Of a DNA stretch of 64,000 nucleotides, positions 36,405-47,247 are shown one piece after another; positions within the stretch are counted from its first letter, which is position 1, and each line of letters opens with the position of its first letter. The stretch is from Celoporthe dispersa (Eukaryota; Ascomycota; Sordariomycetes; Diaporthales; Cryphonectriaceae), in contig WAID01000004.1 in the NCBI GenBank assembly GCA_016584495.1, positions 1,612,001 through 1,676,000 of the forward strand, given 5' to 3'. The notes under the pieces are model-generated. The model was not told where the DNA came from. It searched no databases and worked only from the letters and a program-made list of their open reading frames with translations. Both the position numbers and the translations under genes were made by a program.

Positions 36405-37170
36405 CGGTCAGGACATTTTACAGCCGGGTAGGCAGACCGTCTTTGGTTCTGGTGTGTATAGGACTGGCGCAACGCCTCGTCTAGACGTTACCCTAGTGGA
36501 GAACGTCACGTCCCACTCGCCGAGTTCAGTTGTTGACTGCCCATCAAGCTTGGTGTTGTCCCTGTAGGCCCGCAGCGTGGTAGCACACGGTGGGTGGTAC
36601 CAGGAAATTGCTGCGCTGACATCAGCAATTTTCAATGGTTTGTTGGTCCACGTGGACGGTGAGAAGGTAGACGAGAGGGTATTCGGCAACGCGAGGCGCA
36701 GAAATTTTCTTGGTATCGAGATTACGTCGACGCCACATTGAAATCCCGACACGAGATGGAGGCCCGCGAGACAAGGCCTGATCAGCCGCAGGGCAACATT
36801 CTGACGTACAGGGTACTACGAAGCTATACAGTAGGGACGGGCCCTTTTGGGGTGGTTGGGGAGGGAGGGGGCCGTCAAGAGTTGCAACCTGCAAGGTCGA
36901 GCGAAGGGGCCAATGGGCATCCGATCATACCTAGCTGGCTTTGGTAATTTGAGACGTTCATGGGCAGGCTCCATCTGATCTGATGAGTATTGTGTTGGGG
37001 AAACACGGAACAGGTGACAAACCTCCCCACTGCCGGTACCAGTCGACCGTCATGTTTCCCAGCGTGAGGGGTGGGACGCTGTCTTGGTCTGCAACGGTAA
37101 GCGAAAGACGACACTGGGGGTGTCCATTCAGGCAGTACTGGCTGCTGGATTCATGCACGTTTCAGCAGAC
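36405..37170 (-). other. Possible unresolved small-protein gene or remnant
   Basis: On the minus strand three neighbouring stop-free pieces read like protein but lie in different frames: a Cys-containing piece near 36960-37158 (QYCLNGHPQCRLSLTVAD, then GNMTVDWYRQWGG), a piece at 36622-36894, and a piece at 36408-36752 (AISWYHPPCATTLRAY). A GTATGA donor and CTTGCAG acceptor lie between the first two (about 36932 to 36893). I could not build one clean gene model. It may be a spliced secreted Cys-rich protein with base-calling errors, a decayed gene, or chance. Confidence 0.25.
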
Positions 37171-38507
37171 TGAAGAAGCAGCATGACCGTGCACAGCGGT
37201 GGTGCCCCCCCAAATCATGCCCGCAAGCATCCTCGAGGCCCTGCCGGTAGTGACAGTGTCGGACGAAAGGCACAATGTAGCTGTTGAGGCTGTTCTTTCG
37301 GGGGGTATGATTATACACCGAATCGCGAAGGTGAAGGATCTATAGGACATGGCCATATACTCCATTTCGGGGCGGCTAGTCACCAGTATGAGGCACCAGC
37401 ACATATCTGAGATCATGTAGCACTCAGAGCCTCCCCAGATGTGTGGTCGAACGGACAACCTTGTAGCCGAGAGAGGGGCTATATCGCGAGCCACTATCTT
37501 CATATCGAAGATATGGACGTGCAAGAACAGGCCTGCAGCAAGTGACCCCGGAGACTCGCCGAGGTACAGGCTCGGCAGAGAGCGTCCTGCGTGGAAACGG
37601 CGTGGAGAAGTAAGAACCTAGCTTAGAAAGAAAGAGAAAAAAAAAGAAAAAGTGTTAGCTCGAGTGAGCAATGGCAAAACAGAAAAATGCGGTTAAATCA
37701 GAGTAGAGGCACGGTTCAGAGCCTCACAAAGAAAATCCTCCATCCACAACGTTGAGGGTGGTGGAGCCGTCCAAGGGATCTTGTCTGCGGTGCTTTTTTG
37801 TCCGGTTTCGGGTGTGCAGTAGGACATTCGATAGTGGGCGGGTAGCTGCAGAGAAAACGAAAAGATGCGTACGCCCAAGGGAAGAGAGCTGCGGTGGTCA
37901 TCGGCAAGCAAGGCAGATGAAGGACAGCCGTCGAGGGTGTGCTTGGCCGTAGTTGCGCGCAGAGGTCCTGAAATCTAGAGTCCAGACTGACGCTGACTGG
38001 TGGAAGAGAAGGATAAGGTAGCGGCTCGCCTGATGAGCCGGAGTTTTCTTGGCAGCCAGGGATGCCCTTGCTATGCTCCAGCCTGTCGCTGTGTCTCTGG
38101 GGTGGGCTACTGTGTAGTTCAGACCCTTATTACCCCGCTAAATTTGGAGTAGGAGCTGTGTACACTGTACAACTAAACGGGATTGTCTCAGCAGCAACAT
38201 ATGCGCCGCGTATGGTGTACCGTATACTACTATGTATGTGTATAATATATCATGTCCCGCATTTTTTTTTAAAGGTACCGTTGAGGTTCATAGGCCCAGA
38301 GTGCATGTTGGGAGAAGAAAAAGGGTTTCACGAGGAAGTGCACCTCGCAGTAGGCGTTGCATGAGGGTGGTGAGTATCCACACCAGTCGACGCTGCCTCG
38401 CCGGGCTTAAGCACACTCACTACCTCCCCTCTCTGTGCACGTGGTGGTTCTTCCTCGGCTGTGTCTCGGTTGTCGTGAATGCGAAACCTCTGTTCAGAAG
38501 TTTCTCT

Positions 38508-38531
38508 TGTGTGGTGTGGTGTGGTGTGGTG
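38508..38531 (+). repeat. (GTGGT)n tandem repeat
   Basis: About four to five GTGGT units. Non-coding context. Confidence 0.85.
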
Positions 38532-40040
38532 TGATGTGTGTACCGTAGCCTGTAGGCGTGTGCTGGAAGAAGGTACTTTGATGTCGTCTCGACTCCGGAA
38601 CGAAGTATGAATATCGTGCCATAGATATAGATGAGGCTTACCAGAATGACAGGTCGTATGCGATATCGTGAGGAGGTCGAAAAAAATATAGTAATAGGTA
38701 GGTTCTGGCTCCAGCTGCAGTGGCTGTCTGGATAAGTAGAGGTGCTGGGTAGATGCTTGCTACCCAAGGCAATTACCCACGCACGCACGGGAAAGGAAGG
38801 TACAGATAGGCATCGAGCTGCGAGTGGACAGTAATAGTAAGCGGCCGGGAGCAGGAACGACACGTTTAGTGACGTTGTGCCCCTCATGTCTCGCGGAAGG
38901 TACCCCCGTTCCTTCCAGTCCCAGGGTAAAAGCCCTCCTACTCCTCTGGTTTACCACGCATTCACTTTCGAGGCGTCGGTGCGAGCTTGGAGGATCAGCT
39001 CAGAGCCCCCACGCACGCCAGGTTCCTCTTTCGAGCCAGATTCATGGGGAGGCGTTGCTGATCTGAGATACTGATCATGGCGATGACGCTCATGTCTGGT
39101 CGTAGGAATACAACCCTCCCCAGCAGCGAGAGAAACACCTGTCTCTCTTTCTCTGTCGCCCCCTCCTCTTCTTCTCCCTTACCGGCAACCGCAGAATACC
39201 CTTTCCCGAGTTTCATACATCGAGGGCCAATTTCCCATGTTCAATGCTCGTAGACAGGGCATAGGCTTTTCTTCCGGGCTCTCTCTCGCTCTCTCTCAAA
39301 AAAAGAAAAAGGTAAGAGGGGCGAGCCAGCAGCCAGGGGACAGACCACCACCAACCCCCAAGAACCTCCTCCGTCCCCTTCACCACCACATCCGTCCGGG
39401 GCCCCTGGACTGGCTTCAGTCGCTGACATGTACTGGCTCCAGGTCGGGTGTTTCTTTTGATATCGGCCTCATTTCCCACTCCCGCCCTTCTCGAATCCCA
39501 AAGACATGACCCCCCTCGTCTCTCCCTATTCCGCGACAGAATTCCTTATTCCATCACCCCAGCTTCATTTCTCCCCGGTCCCGGATCTCCACACCACCCT
39601 GCAACTTGGGACGAAGTGGGTAGCACTCACCTACCCAGAGCTAGCCCTGCAGGCCCTTCACGAATCTGGAATGGCGGAGCAACCCCGGATTTTGTGGCTC
39701 CAACATACTATTAAGACCCGGGAGAGCCCCATTCAGTGGTTCCTCCTCTGACTCGTCCCGGCTGGGCTGGCCTTGTCTCTTCCTACCCCGTGTAAACGCC
39801 ACTCATTCGACCATTACTCACCCCTCTCTTCCGCCAGTCAGCCCACTCACTGACTTGTTTGGCTGCGGACTGCGACGACCTTCTTTGAAGACACCCAAAG
39901 CGTGTCTGCACTGGCAGAGGCCGCGGTGTTCAGGCAAGGCCAAGTCGGCTGGAGCTTTTCCTGGGGGTGGAGAGGCCAGGCCTCACACGTATATCTTCCT
40001 GTGCTCCATCCAGGCGGCCGCGAGCCCCGTCTACGACACG

Positions 40041-42360
40041 ATGGCGCCCTCGTCCACCACCGGAGACTCCCCCCTTTCCGTCACGACGACCACGCTGGCA
40101 AGCACAGTGAGGCCCTTCCCCGTGCCAACCAGGGACGATTTCTCAATCGACATCGCGGTCCCGGCCCTCCCCACCACCAATGGCCATGGCTCCCTGAAGT
40201 CCCCTCTCAAGTCGCCGACAGCCCTGAAGACCCAGCGCCAGGCCAGCTTTAGCCGGGAAGGGATTCTCGGGTCCGCACAGAAATCGAGGAACATGTCGCA
40301 GTCATCAGACAACCGTCAGGGAGGCCATCAGCATGCAGAAAGAAGGCAGCGAGGAGGGGATCAACCCTCTGAAGCGGAGGAACACCGACGCTGGTGTCGA
40401 CTATCCGCGGAGGCGGGCTACTATTGCGGTATGTCGAGCAACCCGACACGCTGCGGTGCCTGTCTCTTCTACTGACCATCTCGAATAGTGCGAGGTCTGC
40501 AGGTCCCGCAAGAGCCGCTGTGATGGCACGAAACCAAAATGCAAGCTCTGCACCGTAAGTGAGCCCCATGGTGGCCTGGCTATCCCTGTGCACCGACTAC
40601 CCCATGGACTTTTCGAGGACAGCCTTTACTCACGATTTGTCTAGGAGCTCGGCGCCGAGTGTATTTACCGCGAGCCGGGCATCAAGCTTGATGCCGGAGA
40701 CAAGCTCATCCTTGAACGGCTGAACCGCATTGAGAGCCTCCTCCAGCTAAATATGGTGAACCAGTCAAACGGCATCAACATCACCCAGGACTCACCCAGC
40801 ATGAGCAATGGCACTGCGCTCAACGGCGAAAATCTCTTGGTGCCGAACGCCAACGGCAGCTTCCTGTCTGTCATTCCCAGCAGCGGGATAGGCACTTGGG
40901 CTCCGAATGGGACCAACATCTCCACGATGCCCAAGATCCACACGAATGCTGCTCTTCACCTCCTGCAGTGGCCATTGATCCGCGACCTCGTCTCGCGCCC
41001 CTACGACCCGCAGATCCTGCTACAGCTCGAGATGGCCAGGGAACCGCTACACTCCCCTGACCAAAACTCCATGTGTTGATCTTTCCAATACAACAGCCTA
41101 CATCGAGGCTTACTTCGAGCGAGTCAATATCTGGTACGCCTGTGTAAACCCATACACATGGAGGAGCCATTATCGGAGTGCACTGTCGAATGGGTTTCGT
41201 GAGGGCGCCGAGAGCTGCATCGTCCTCCTGGTCCTCGCGCTCGGCCAGGCTAGCCTGCGTGGCAGCATCTCCAGGGTGGTGCCTCAAGAGGACCCGCCTG
41301 GGCTCCAGTACTTCACGGCGGCCTGGGCGCTGCTTCCTGGCATGATGACATCGAATAATGTACTTGCAGCTCAGTGTCACCTCCTCGCATCCGCCTATCT
41401 TTTCTATCTTGTACGACCCCTTGAGGCGTGGAATCTGCTGTGCACGACCAGCACCAAGCTCCAGCTACTCCTGATGTCGCCCAACCGGATCCCTTCCGAG
41501 CAGAGAGAGCTGACCGAGCGTATCTATTGGAACGCCCTGCTGTGCGAGAGTGATCTGCTGGCAGAGCTCGACCTCCCACACTCTGGCGTCGTCCAGTTTG
41601 AGGAGAACGTCGGCCTGCCGGGCGGGTTCGAAGGAGATGAGAACGAGGCAGTTGGGCGGGATGACCTCTGGTATTTCCTTGCCGAGATTGCACTGCGGCG
41701 GCTGTTGAACAGAGTCAGCCAGCTTCTATACTCGAGAGACTCCATGGCGACCACGACGAGTCTGGAACCCGTCGTCGCCGAGCTCGACTTCCAACTGACG
41801 CAGTGGTATGAGAGTCTACCGTTGCCACTTCAATTTCCCTTCTCGAGGACGATGCTGCCGGATCCGATCCAGACCGTCTTACGCCTGCGATTCTTCGCTT
41901 GTCGGACCATCATCTACAGACCATACATCTTGGTTGTTCTTGATAACGAACAAGCAGTCCTGGATCCTGCTGTGCGGGACAGCTGTCACAAATGCCTGGA
42001 GGCTTCTATCCGGCAGCTGGAACACATCGCTGCTCAGTAAGCTGCCTCACACCCCGCCGTCTCAGGAAGAGACAGCTAAGGCTAACAATGAACTGCAGTC
42101 ATGCCGGCCATATGCCTTATCTGTGGCAAGGGGCGCTCTCCATCGTGTCTCAGACATTATTGGTGATGGGCGCTACGATGTCACCATCTCTCGCGAATAT
42201 TCTCCTGACGCTAGTCCCCCACAGGGATACCATTGATCAGATTATCAACGACGTGGTCATGGAGATCGAGCGATACGCCGTCCTCGCCCCAAGCCTCAGC
42301 CTGGCGGCCGAGATCATCAAGGAGGCCGAGGTCCGGAGGAGGGCTTACCTGAACGGATGA
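40041..42360 (+). CDS. Zn2Cys6 transcription factor with fungal-specific TF domain (frame-broken)
   Basis: Four exons, 40041..40428, 40489..40554, 40645..42036 and 42099..42360, about 701 residues. Introns of 60, 90 and 62 bp have GTATGT, GTAAGT and GTAAGC donors and CTGAC/CTAAC branches. The 22-codon second exon carries nearly the whole cluster (CEVCRSRKSRCDGTKPKCKL), completed across the intron by ELGAEC. A conserved preamble NPLKRRNTDAGVDYPRRRAT and linker GDKLILERLNRIESLLQ flank it. The TF domain includes YFERVNIWYACVNPYTW and RIYWNALLCESDLLAELDLP. Two extra bases are inferred: at G3 40319-40321 (between SQSSDNRQ and EAISMQKEG) and at C4 41054-41057 (before LTKTPCVDLSNTTAYIE). If the first is not an error, translation may instead begin at the ATG near 40332. 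Nuclear regulator; targets unknown. Confidence 0.85.
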
Positions 42361-45300
42361 GGAAGCAAGGTTTTCTTCTCCCCAGCGGTGATGCGTGCAG
42401 CGCATCGGGTCTACGATACACGAGAGACGAGTTCATGACCATTTGCATCGGACGGCTCTACGAGCTCGGGTGACGTCAAGAACGGCAACGCGCATCAATT
42501 CAGGACGAGACTGGCTACAATTTCTTTCTTCGGAGATGAGGACCAGGAGGCACCAAGGTACTCTACCTCCAATTTGGCAGAATCCTGGCCTAGGCCTTGG
42601 ACCATTTCGACGACGGCGGCGTGTAGATGATGATTCCTCTCGGAGCCGGCTGGAAGCTGGTAGGAGCTTGCTGCGTCGCCACGCGAACACTGCAGATTTG
42701 GGCCAACTTCGAGATTACCTCCTCGCCACCTGGCGATCGAGCTAAAGCAGATTTGTCGGCCCTTCGAGAAACCCCGGGACCAGACTCCGAGATTTCAGGT
42801 TGTCTGGATCTTCACATTGGGGCTGCAGCGCTGTATGGGTGAATCTTGATGGTTGGCGGGCAATTTCGGATGGCGGGCCGACATGCCGCCACCAAAGCCT
42901 CTTCAGGTAACCCAAGCCTTTTCAGTCCACCAAACACAAAAGGACCTCGGAATCAACTGCTCTCTGGTGTCGGCTGCCTACACGTCGTCATCATCATCAT
43001 CATCACCACACTGCATGGTGCCCGAAAAACTTATCGTTATACAGAGCCTTGTGTGCATGTTCCAGGAGGGAACCCGGACCCAATGTGCTCCGTCAACATG
43101 ACATAATCATGTCGACGTCAGACACGACCAGGAGAGGTCAACCACTCCGGCTGTTTGAAGATCTCGAGGCAAAAGGACGATCTTCTGTTCATCTTCAGAT
43201 CACCTACTGCAATGGGACAAACCTGGGTCGCATCCGGTTTGGAGAGGCAAAGGCCTCGAGATGAGAACATAAGCGTGCATGCCTTACGGCTGCAACAACT
43301 CGGGCCCAGAAGGAGCACGTGTGTACGAATCTAACTTTTAGGGGAGGCGAATGCCAGGCGTTCAGGATGGTAGCCTTGGTCATTCGAGAGAGGGGGGGGG
43401 GGGGAAACCGCCTGTACGATCCGACAAGAACATGGTACCACAGGACGCGTTCACCGCGAAGCGAGGGGTCCTTGGCCACAGGGAGGCAGCCTTCTGCATT
43501 ACACATGGTGTTCAGCGCAAATTCTCCGAGGGCGGGGACGGCGAAAGACTGACTGGTGGATATATGATTATGACCCGCATGAAGAAGAGCCTTGGTTTTT
43601 TTTGGTTTTTTGGTTTTTTTTATACTTTTTCTTTCTTTTCTCTCTTTGCCCTTTTTATCACCCCCCTCCCTGCATCCTGAGCATGCAGCAGAGAGGACGT
43701 GTCGCCGCCAAGATCGGTCTCGGTCTGGGTCGTCGACGAGGCGTGCTGGTTTTCATGCCCAGGTCGACCCGAAGCTCCTCTATCATCCTCTCAACTTCTC
43801 TGCCTTCCTATCTAAGCAGCCTAGCCAGGGGAGATCAGACATGATCAACGCTGAAATATGATATGGAGAATTTGTATCCAGCTTACCCGCCGCCTATTTC
43901 TGACGATGCGCAAGCACCCCCGCCCCAGCTAGGCGGCGCGTTTACAGAACCTCGTGTAAGCCTCTTGAAGCGATGCCAGTGACTTCTCTCCAATCACACT
44001 GTACACACAAGACATCACCTGTTCTAGGCATCACACCCTATTTCCCCCTTCTCCCTGTCCCATCAGGTACCGCACCGCTCGGTACAGAGTTCCCGCCCTG
44101 TGTCGGCACTCAATAGGAATGTCAGATCCGGGAAGCCAGGCGTGTATTTTTAAGGGTCCAGAGAGATGCACCTTTATCTCGTTAGCGTCCCGAAATTTCG
44201 ATTTCCTTGTCTCTCGTACTGGGTTTTCTCCATTTTTTTCCTCTTCTCTTTTCTTTCTTTTCCCCTTTGTCGGCAAGGGCGGAGGAGGAAGAGGAGGGGG
44301 GGGCTTAGCCCGCCTCGTCTTGTGACAGCTCTTCCCCCCCCCCCCAGCTTGGCCCGCACGCAACCCCCTCCCACCTTGCTTGGGGCTACCAGACGACCCA
44401 GCCCAATTGTATCTTTCCGCATGGGCCAATGTCATCTTGCCCTTGCAGCACCAACCCCCTCCCTCCTCCTTCCTCCCTCCCTCTTCCTCCCTCCCGGCTT
44501 CGCTTCGTGTAGCCAGTCTGCGCTTGCTTGGAGGAGGTACTTTGGTAACCGCTGCCACTAAGCTGACGGTGCGGGGTAAGCGAGAGAGAGAGAGCGTCTG
44601 CTGCTGCTGCTGCTGCTGACTGTGATGGAAGTGGAAGTGATCTGGTGGGAAAAGAATCGAGATTAGGTTGGGTACCAGGGTTTATTTACTCGCTCGGCTG
44701 GACGTCGGCCGTCTTTTGTTGTTGATTTATTGGGGGCGGGGAAAAAAACAAGGGAGAGAGAGAGAGAACCAGCCTAGGAGGGAAACGCGGGCATGCCGTC
44801 TTGTTTGCCTGTTCGTTATCGCTTCCTCTCTTCTGTCGATATGGCGATGGCAAGGCGAGTGAAAGCAGCCGCTTCTTTCTTCTTCTTCTTTTCTTTTTGG
44901 ATCAGGTCATACAGATCGGCTCCTCGTCCGAGTTATTCACGCGTCGGCCTTCACAGAGACGGCTTGGTTACGTCTTGTGTGTGTGTGAAGCGCGATACTG
45001 ACGAGTTGCACTTGAGAGGAGGGGAGGGGAAGGGGGGGGGGGAAACAAACGGTGACCGCGTTCTTCCTCCATGCCTGGTGAGGCCACAGGCCTGAACCTC
45101 CTCGTTGAGGCGAGGCTTGCCCTGGAGAACTCGAAGTTGTCACGCCCGGGTGGTTGTCCACTCGGACAGCCTCCTCTCCTTCTGTGGTCGCTCGAGAGGC
45201 GTGTAGATAGCTAGGTAGCCGGTGGAGAGTGTAGAGTACACGCACAGGCCTGGTGAGTCGGGGCGGCCAGGACGAGGGCGCTAGAGATCCCGGGAGAATG

Positions 45301-45680
45301 GTCTCTTGAGAGAGTGATGAGCTGCCCTCTCCGACTTGGTCTGCTGCTGAGAAGTGACTCGCCGTATATGCCTGGTAGATGCCCTCGTCTCTCCCTAGAG
45401 ACATGGCTCTTCGGGAGCCCAAAAAGGGATGGAAAAGAAGAAGGGGAAAGAAAGAAAGAAAAAAAAAAACACCAGACGCTGGGTGCTGTATTTATTCCAA
45501 ACAGCTATGTTCATCAAAGTCGGGTCCTAAGGATTGAAAATACCATGCTGGTACTCGGTCTTCACGCATAGCCAACCTTACCGAGTACACTACACCACTC
45601 GTTCCCTGCGGCCTATCTACAGAGGCTTGGTCCGGTAGCTGGCCAGCCCAGCTACCCCAGCCTCCTCCCGCCGGCCTCCA
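42361..45680. other. 3.3-kb intergenic, between convergent genes
   Basis: No gene seen. It contains a G-run (43391-43404), T-rich tracts (43595-43640), a pyrimidine-rich stretch (44450-44510), a (CTG)7 microsatellite (about 44597-44618), GA tracts and a G10 run near 45025-45040. Confidence 0.6.
44597..44618 (+). repeat. (CTG)7 trinucleotide repeat
   Basis: Seven CTG units in an intergenic pyrimidine/purine-rich region. Confidence 0.85.
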
Positions 45681-46997
45681 CTACTCAATTACAGCATCAG
45701 GACACCCCTGCTCTTCCCCCCTCTTCAATTTCATCATCCTCGGGGAGGCATCTCCTCGCCTGGCCTGGTCCTCGAGAAGAACCTCCTGAGTGTTCCCCTG
45801 CCTGGTGATTTCGGGGGTCCTGGGAGGCCCGAGATCCGCCTGTCCTGGTGAGTCCTCGGCCGCGTTCTGAGGTGGCAGCCTCGCGTCGGGAGGCTTCGGC
45901 CGCCTCTCCAGCCTCCTGTCCAGTAACCTGTCCACGCCGCCCTCCTCGTATCCCAGCTCCCGCCTCAGCTGCTCCCTCCTGGTCTCCAGGTCCCGGTCCT
46001 GATCCTCGGAGATCGGCTGCTGGTGCGGATACTGCACGTGGTGGACGGCGGACGACCTGGGCTCGGGCTGTGCTGAGCAGGAAGAGGAGCCGGGCCCCCC
46101 GCCGGCGGGCCAGGGCCTGTCCTCGTCCCCGTTGACGACGACATACCACCTGATCTCCTCGCCCCGCTGCAGCTGGTCCCTCAGCTGCTCGAACCAGCCC
46201 GCGCCCCCGCCGAGCCTGGCGGTGTCGCGCCTGGAGTTCAGCATCTCGTCGGAGCTCGGGCCTGTGATGGCAGGGGCGCCGCTGCTGGCCCGAACGCGCG
46301 CCTCGTACCGCTGGATCTCCTCCACGATGCTACACGAGGCGTCGATACGCGTGACGTAGTCGGCGACGTAGGCATAGGGCCGGGACACCTCGTCCAGGTT
46401 GGCAGGGTCGTGCTCCTCCAGCAGCTTCACGGGGGACCAGCTCTGCGCGAGGACGGGATCGGACGCGGCGCTGGCGTCGGAGGCCTGGGAGAGGGAGGGG
46501 CGGCACGGCTGGGAGCTGGGAGGGGACGGTGGTGCCTGGTGGTGATGGTAGACGGTCGACGGCTTCGGGGCATGGGCGGGCGGGTGGGCCTCGGTGCCGC
46601 TGCTGCTCATGGCCCCGCTGCCCTGGCGCCTGTGGCTGCTGCTGCTGCTCCTCCTCCTCCCCGTCGTCGTCGTCGTCGTCATCCTGCCGGCATACTGCGG
46701 GTTGGTGTGATGGCTGGTGACATCCTCGTCCTCTGCACTGCGGCCTTCCGAGATGCTCACCTGGTCTGAAGACCGGGGCACCGAACCAGACTGGGGACCC
46801 GCACTGCTGGAGCGGGATGGGGGTATGGTGCACTCCGGGAGGAAGTCAAAGAGGTCGTAGAAAGACTCGACGAGGTTGCGGGCGGAGCCACACTTGATGA
46901 TCCACTCCGGGGCAGCGTCGTCAAGGTTCTGGACGACCACGTAGACCCTGATGCTGCGCCTCTTCCAGCGAAAGCCGTGACATAGATAGGTCGGCAT
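45681..46997 (-). CDS. flbE: Developmental regulator FlbE homologue
   Basis: Single exon, 438 residues, intact. Residues 1-55 match the conserved FlbE start: MPTYLCHGFRWKRRSIRVYV followed by VQNLDDAAPEWII and FYDLFDFLPEC. A second conserved block lies at ~205-305: KLLEEHDPANLDEVSRPYAY, VADYVTRIDAS, GWFEQLRDQLQRGEEIRWYV, VVNGDEDRPWP. Between them is a ~150-residue Ser/Thr/Pro/His-rich segment with Thr and Ser runs, encoded by repeats. FlbE is an upstream activator of conidiation in Aspergillus, acting with FlbB at the hyphal tip; that role is known for Aspergillus and inferred here. Its promoter lies in the 2.9-kb region shared with the RBR ligase. Confidence 0.85.
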   Translation of the reverse strand: MPTYLCHGFRWKRRSIRVYVVVQNLDDAAPEWIIKCGSARNLVESFYDLFDFLPECTIPPSRSSSAGPQSGSVPRSSDQVSISEGRSAEDEDVTSHHTNPQYAGRMTTTTTTGRRRSSSSSHRRQGSGAMSSSGTEAHPPAHAPKPSTVYHHHQAPPSPPSSQPCRPSLSQASDASAASDPVLAQSWSPVKLLEEHDPANLDEVSRPYAYVADYVTRIDASCSIVEEIQRYEARVRASSGAPAITGPSSDEMLNSRRDTARLGGGAGWFEQLRDQLQRGEEIRWYVVVNGDEDRPWPAGGGPGSSSCSAQPEPRSSAVHHVQYPHQQPISEDQDRDLETRREQLRRELGYEEGGVDRLLDRRLERRPKPPDARLPPQNAAEDSPGQADLGPPRTPEITRQGNTQEVLLEDQARRGDASPRMMKLKRGEEQGCPDAVIE

Positions 46998-47208
46998 GGC
47001 AGAGATATCAGGGCTAGCTTCGCCAGCGGGCCTGACAGGTCATGTCATGCTATACATGAAGAAGATGCCGTGTGATCCGATGATGACCTCTGCGCTTCAC
47101 CCGCAAATAGCTAAGTATACTTTTGTGTGTGTGTGTATTTGTGTATATGTGTAGAGAGGTTGAGAGGGACACAATTCCGCATACACACACACACACACAC
47201 ACACACAC

Positions 47209-47247
<39 letters not shown>

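Larger units (their letters stand above)
35035..40040. other. 5-kb stretch without a confident gene
   Basis: It holds many short frames, none with a recognised domain. Minus-strand DNA at 36405-37170 reads protein-like over several frames (see separate entry). A GTGGT tandem run lies at 38508-38531. The last ~300 bp before 40041 are probably promoter and leader of the zinc-cluster gene; a pyrimidine-rich tract and 39855-40040 stay open in the same frame as the CDS. Confidence 0.5.
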
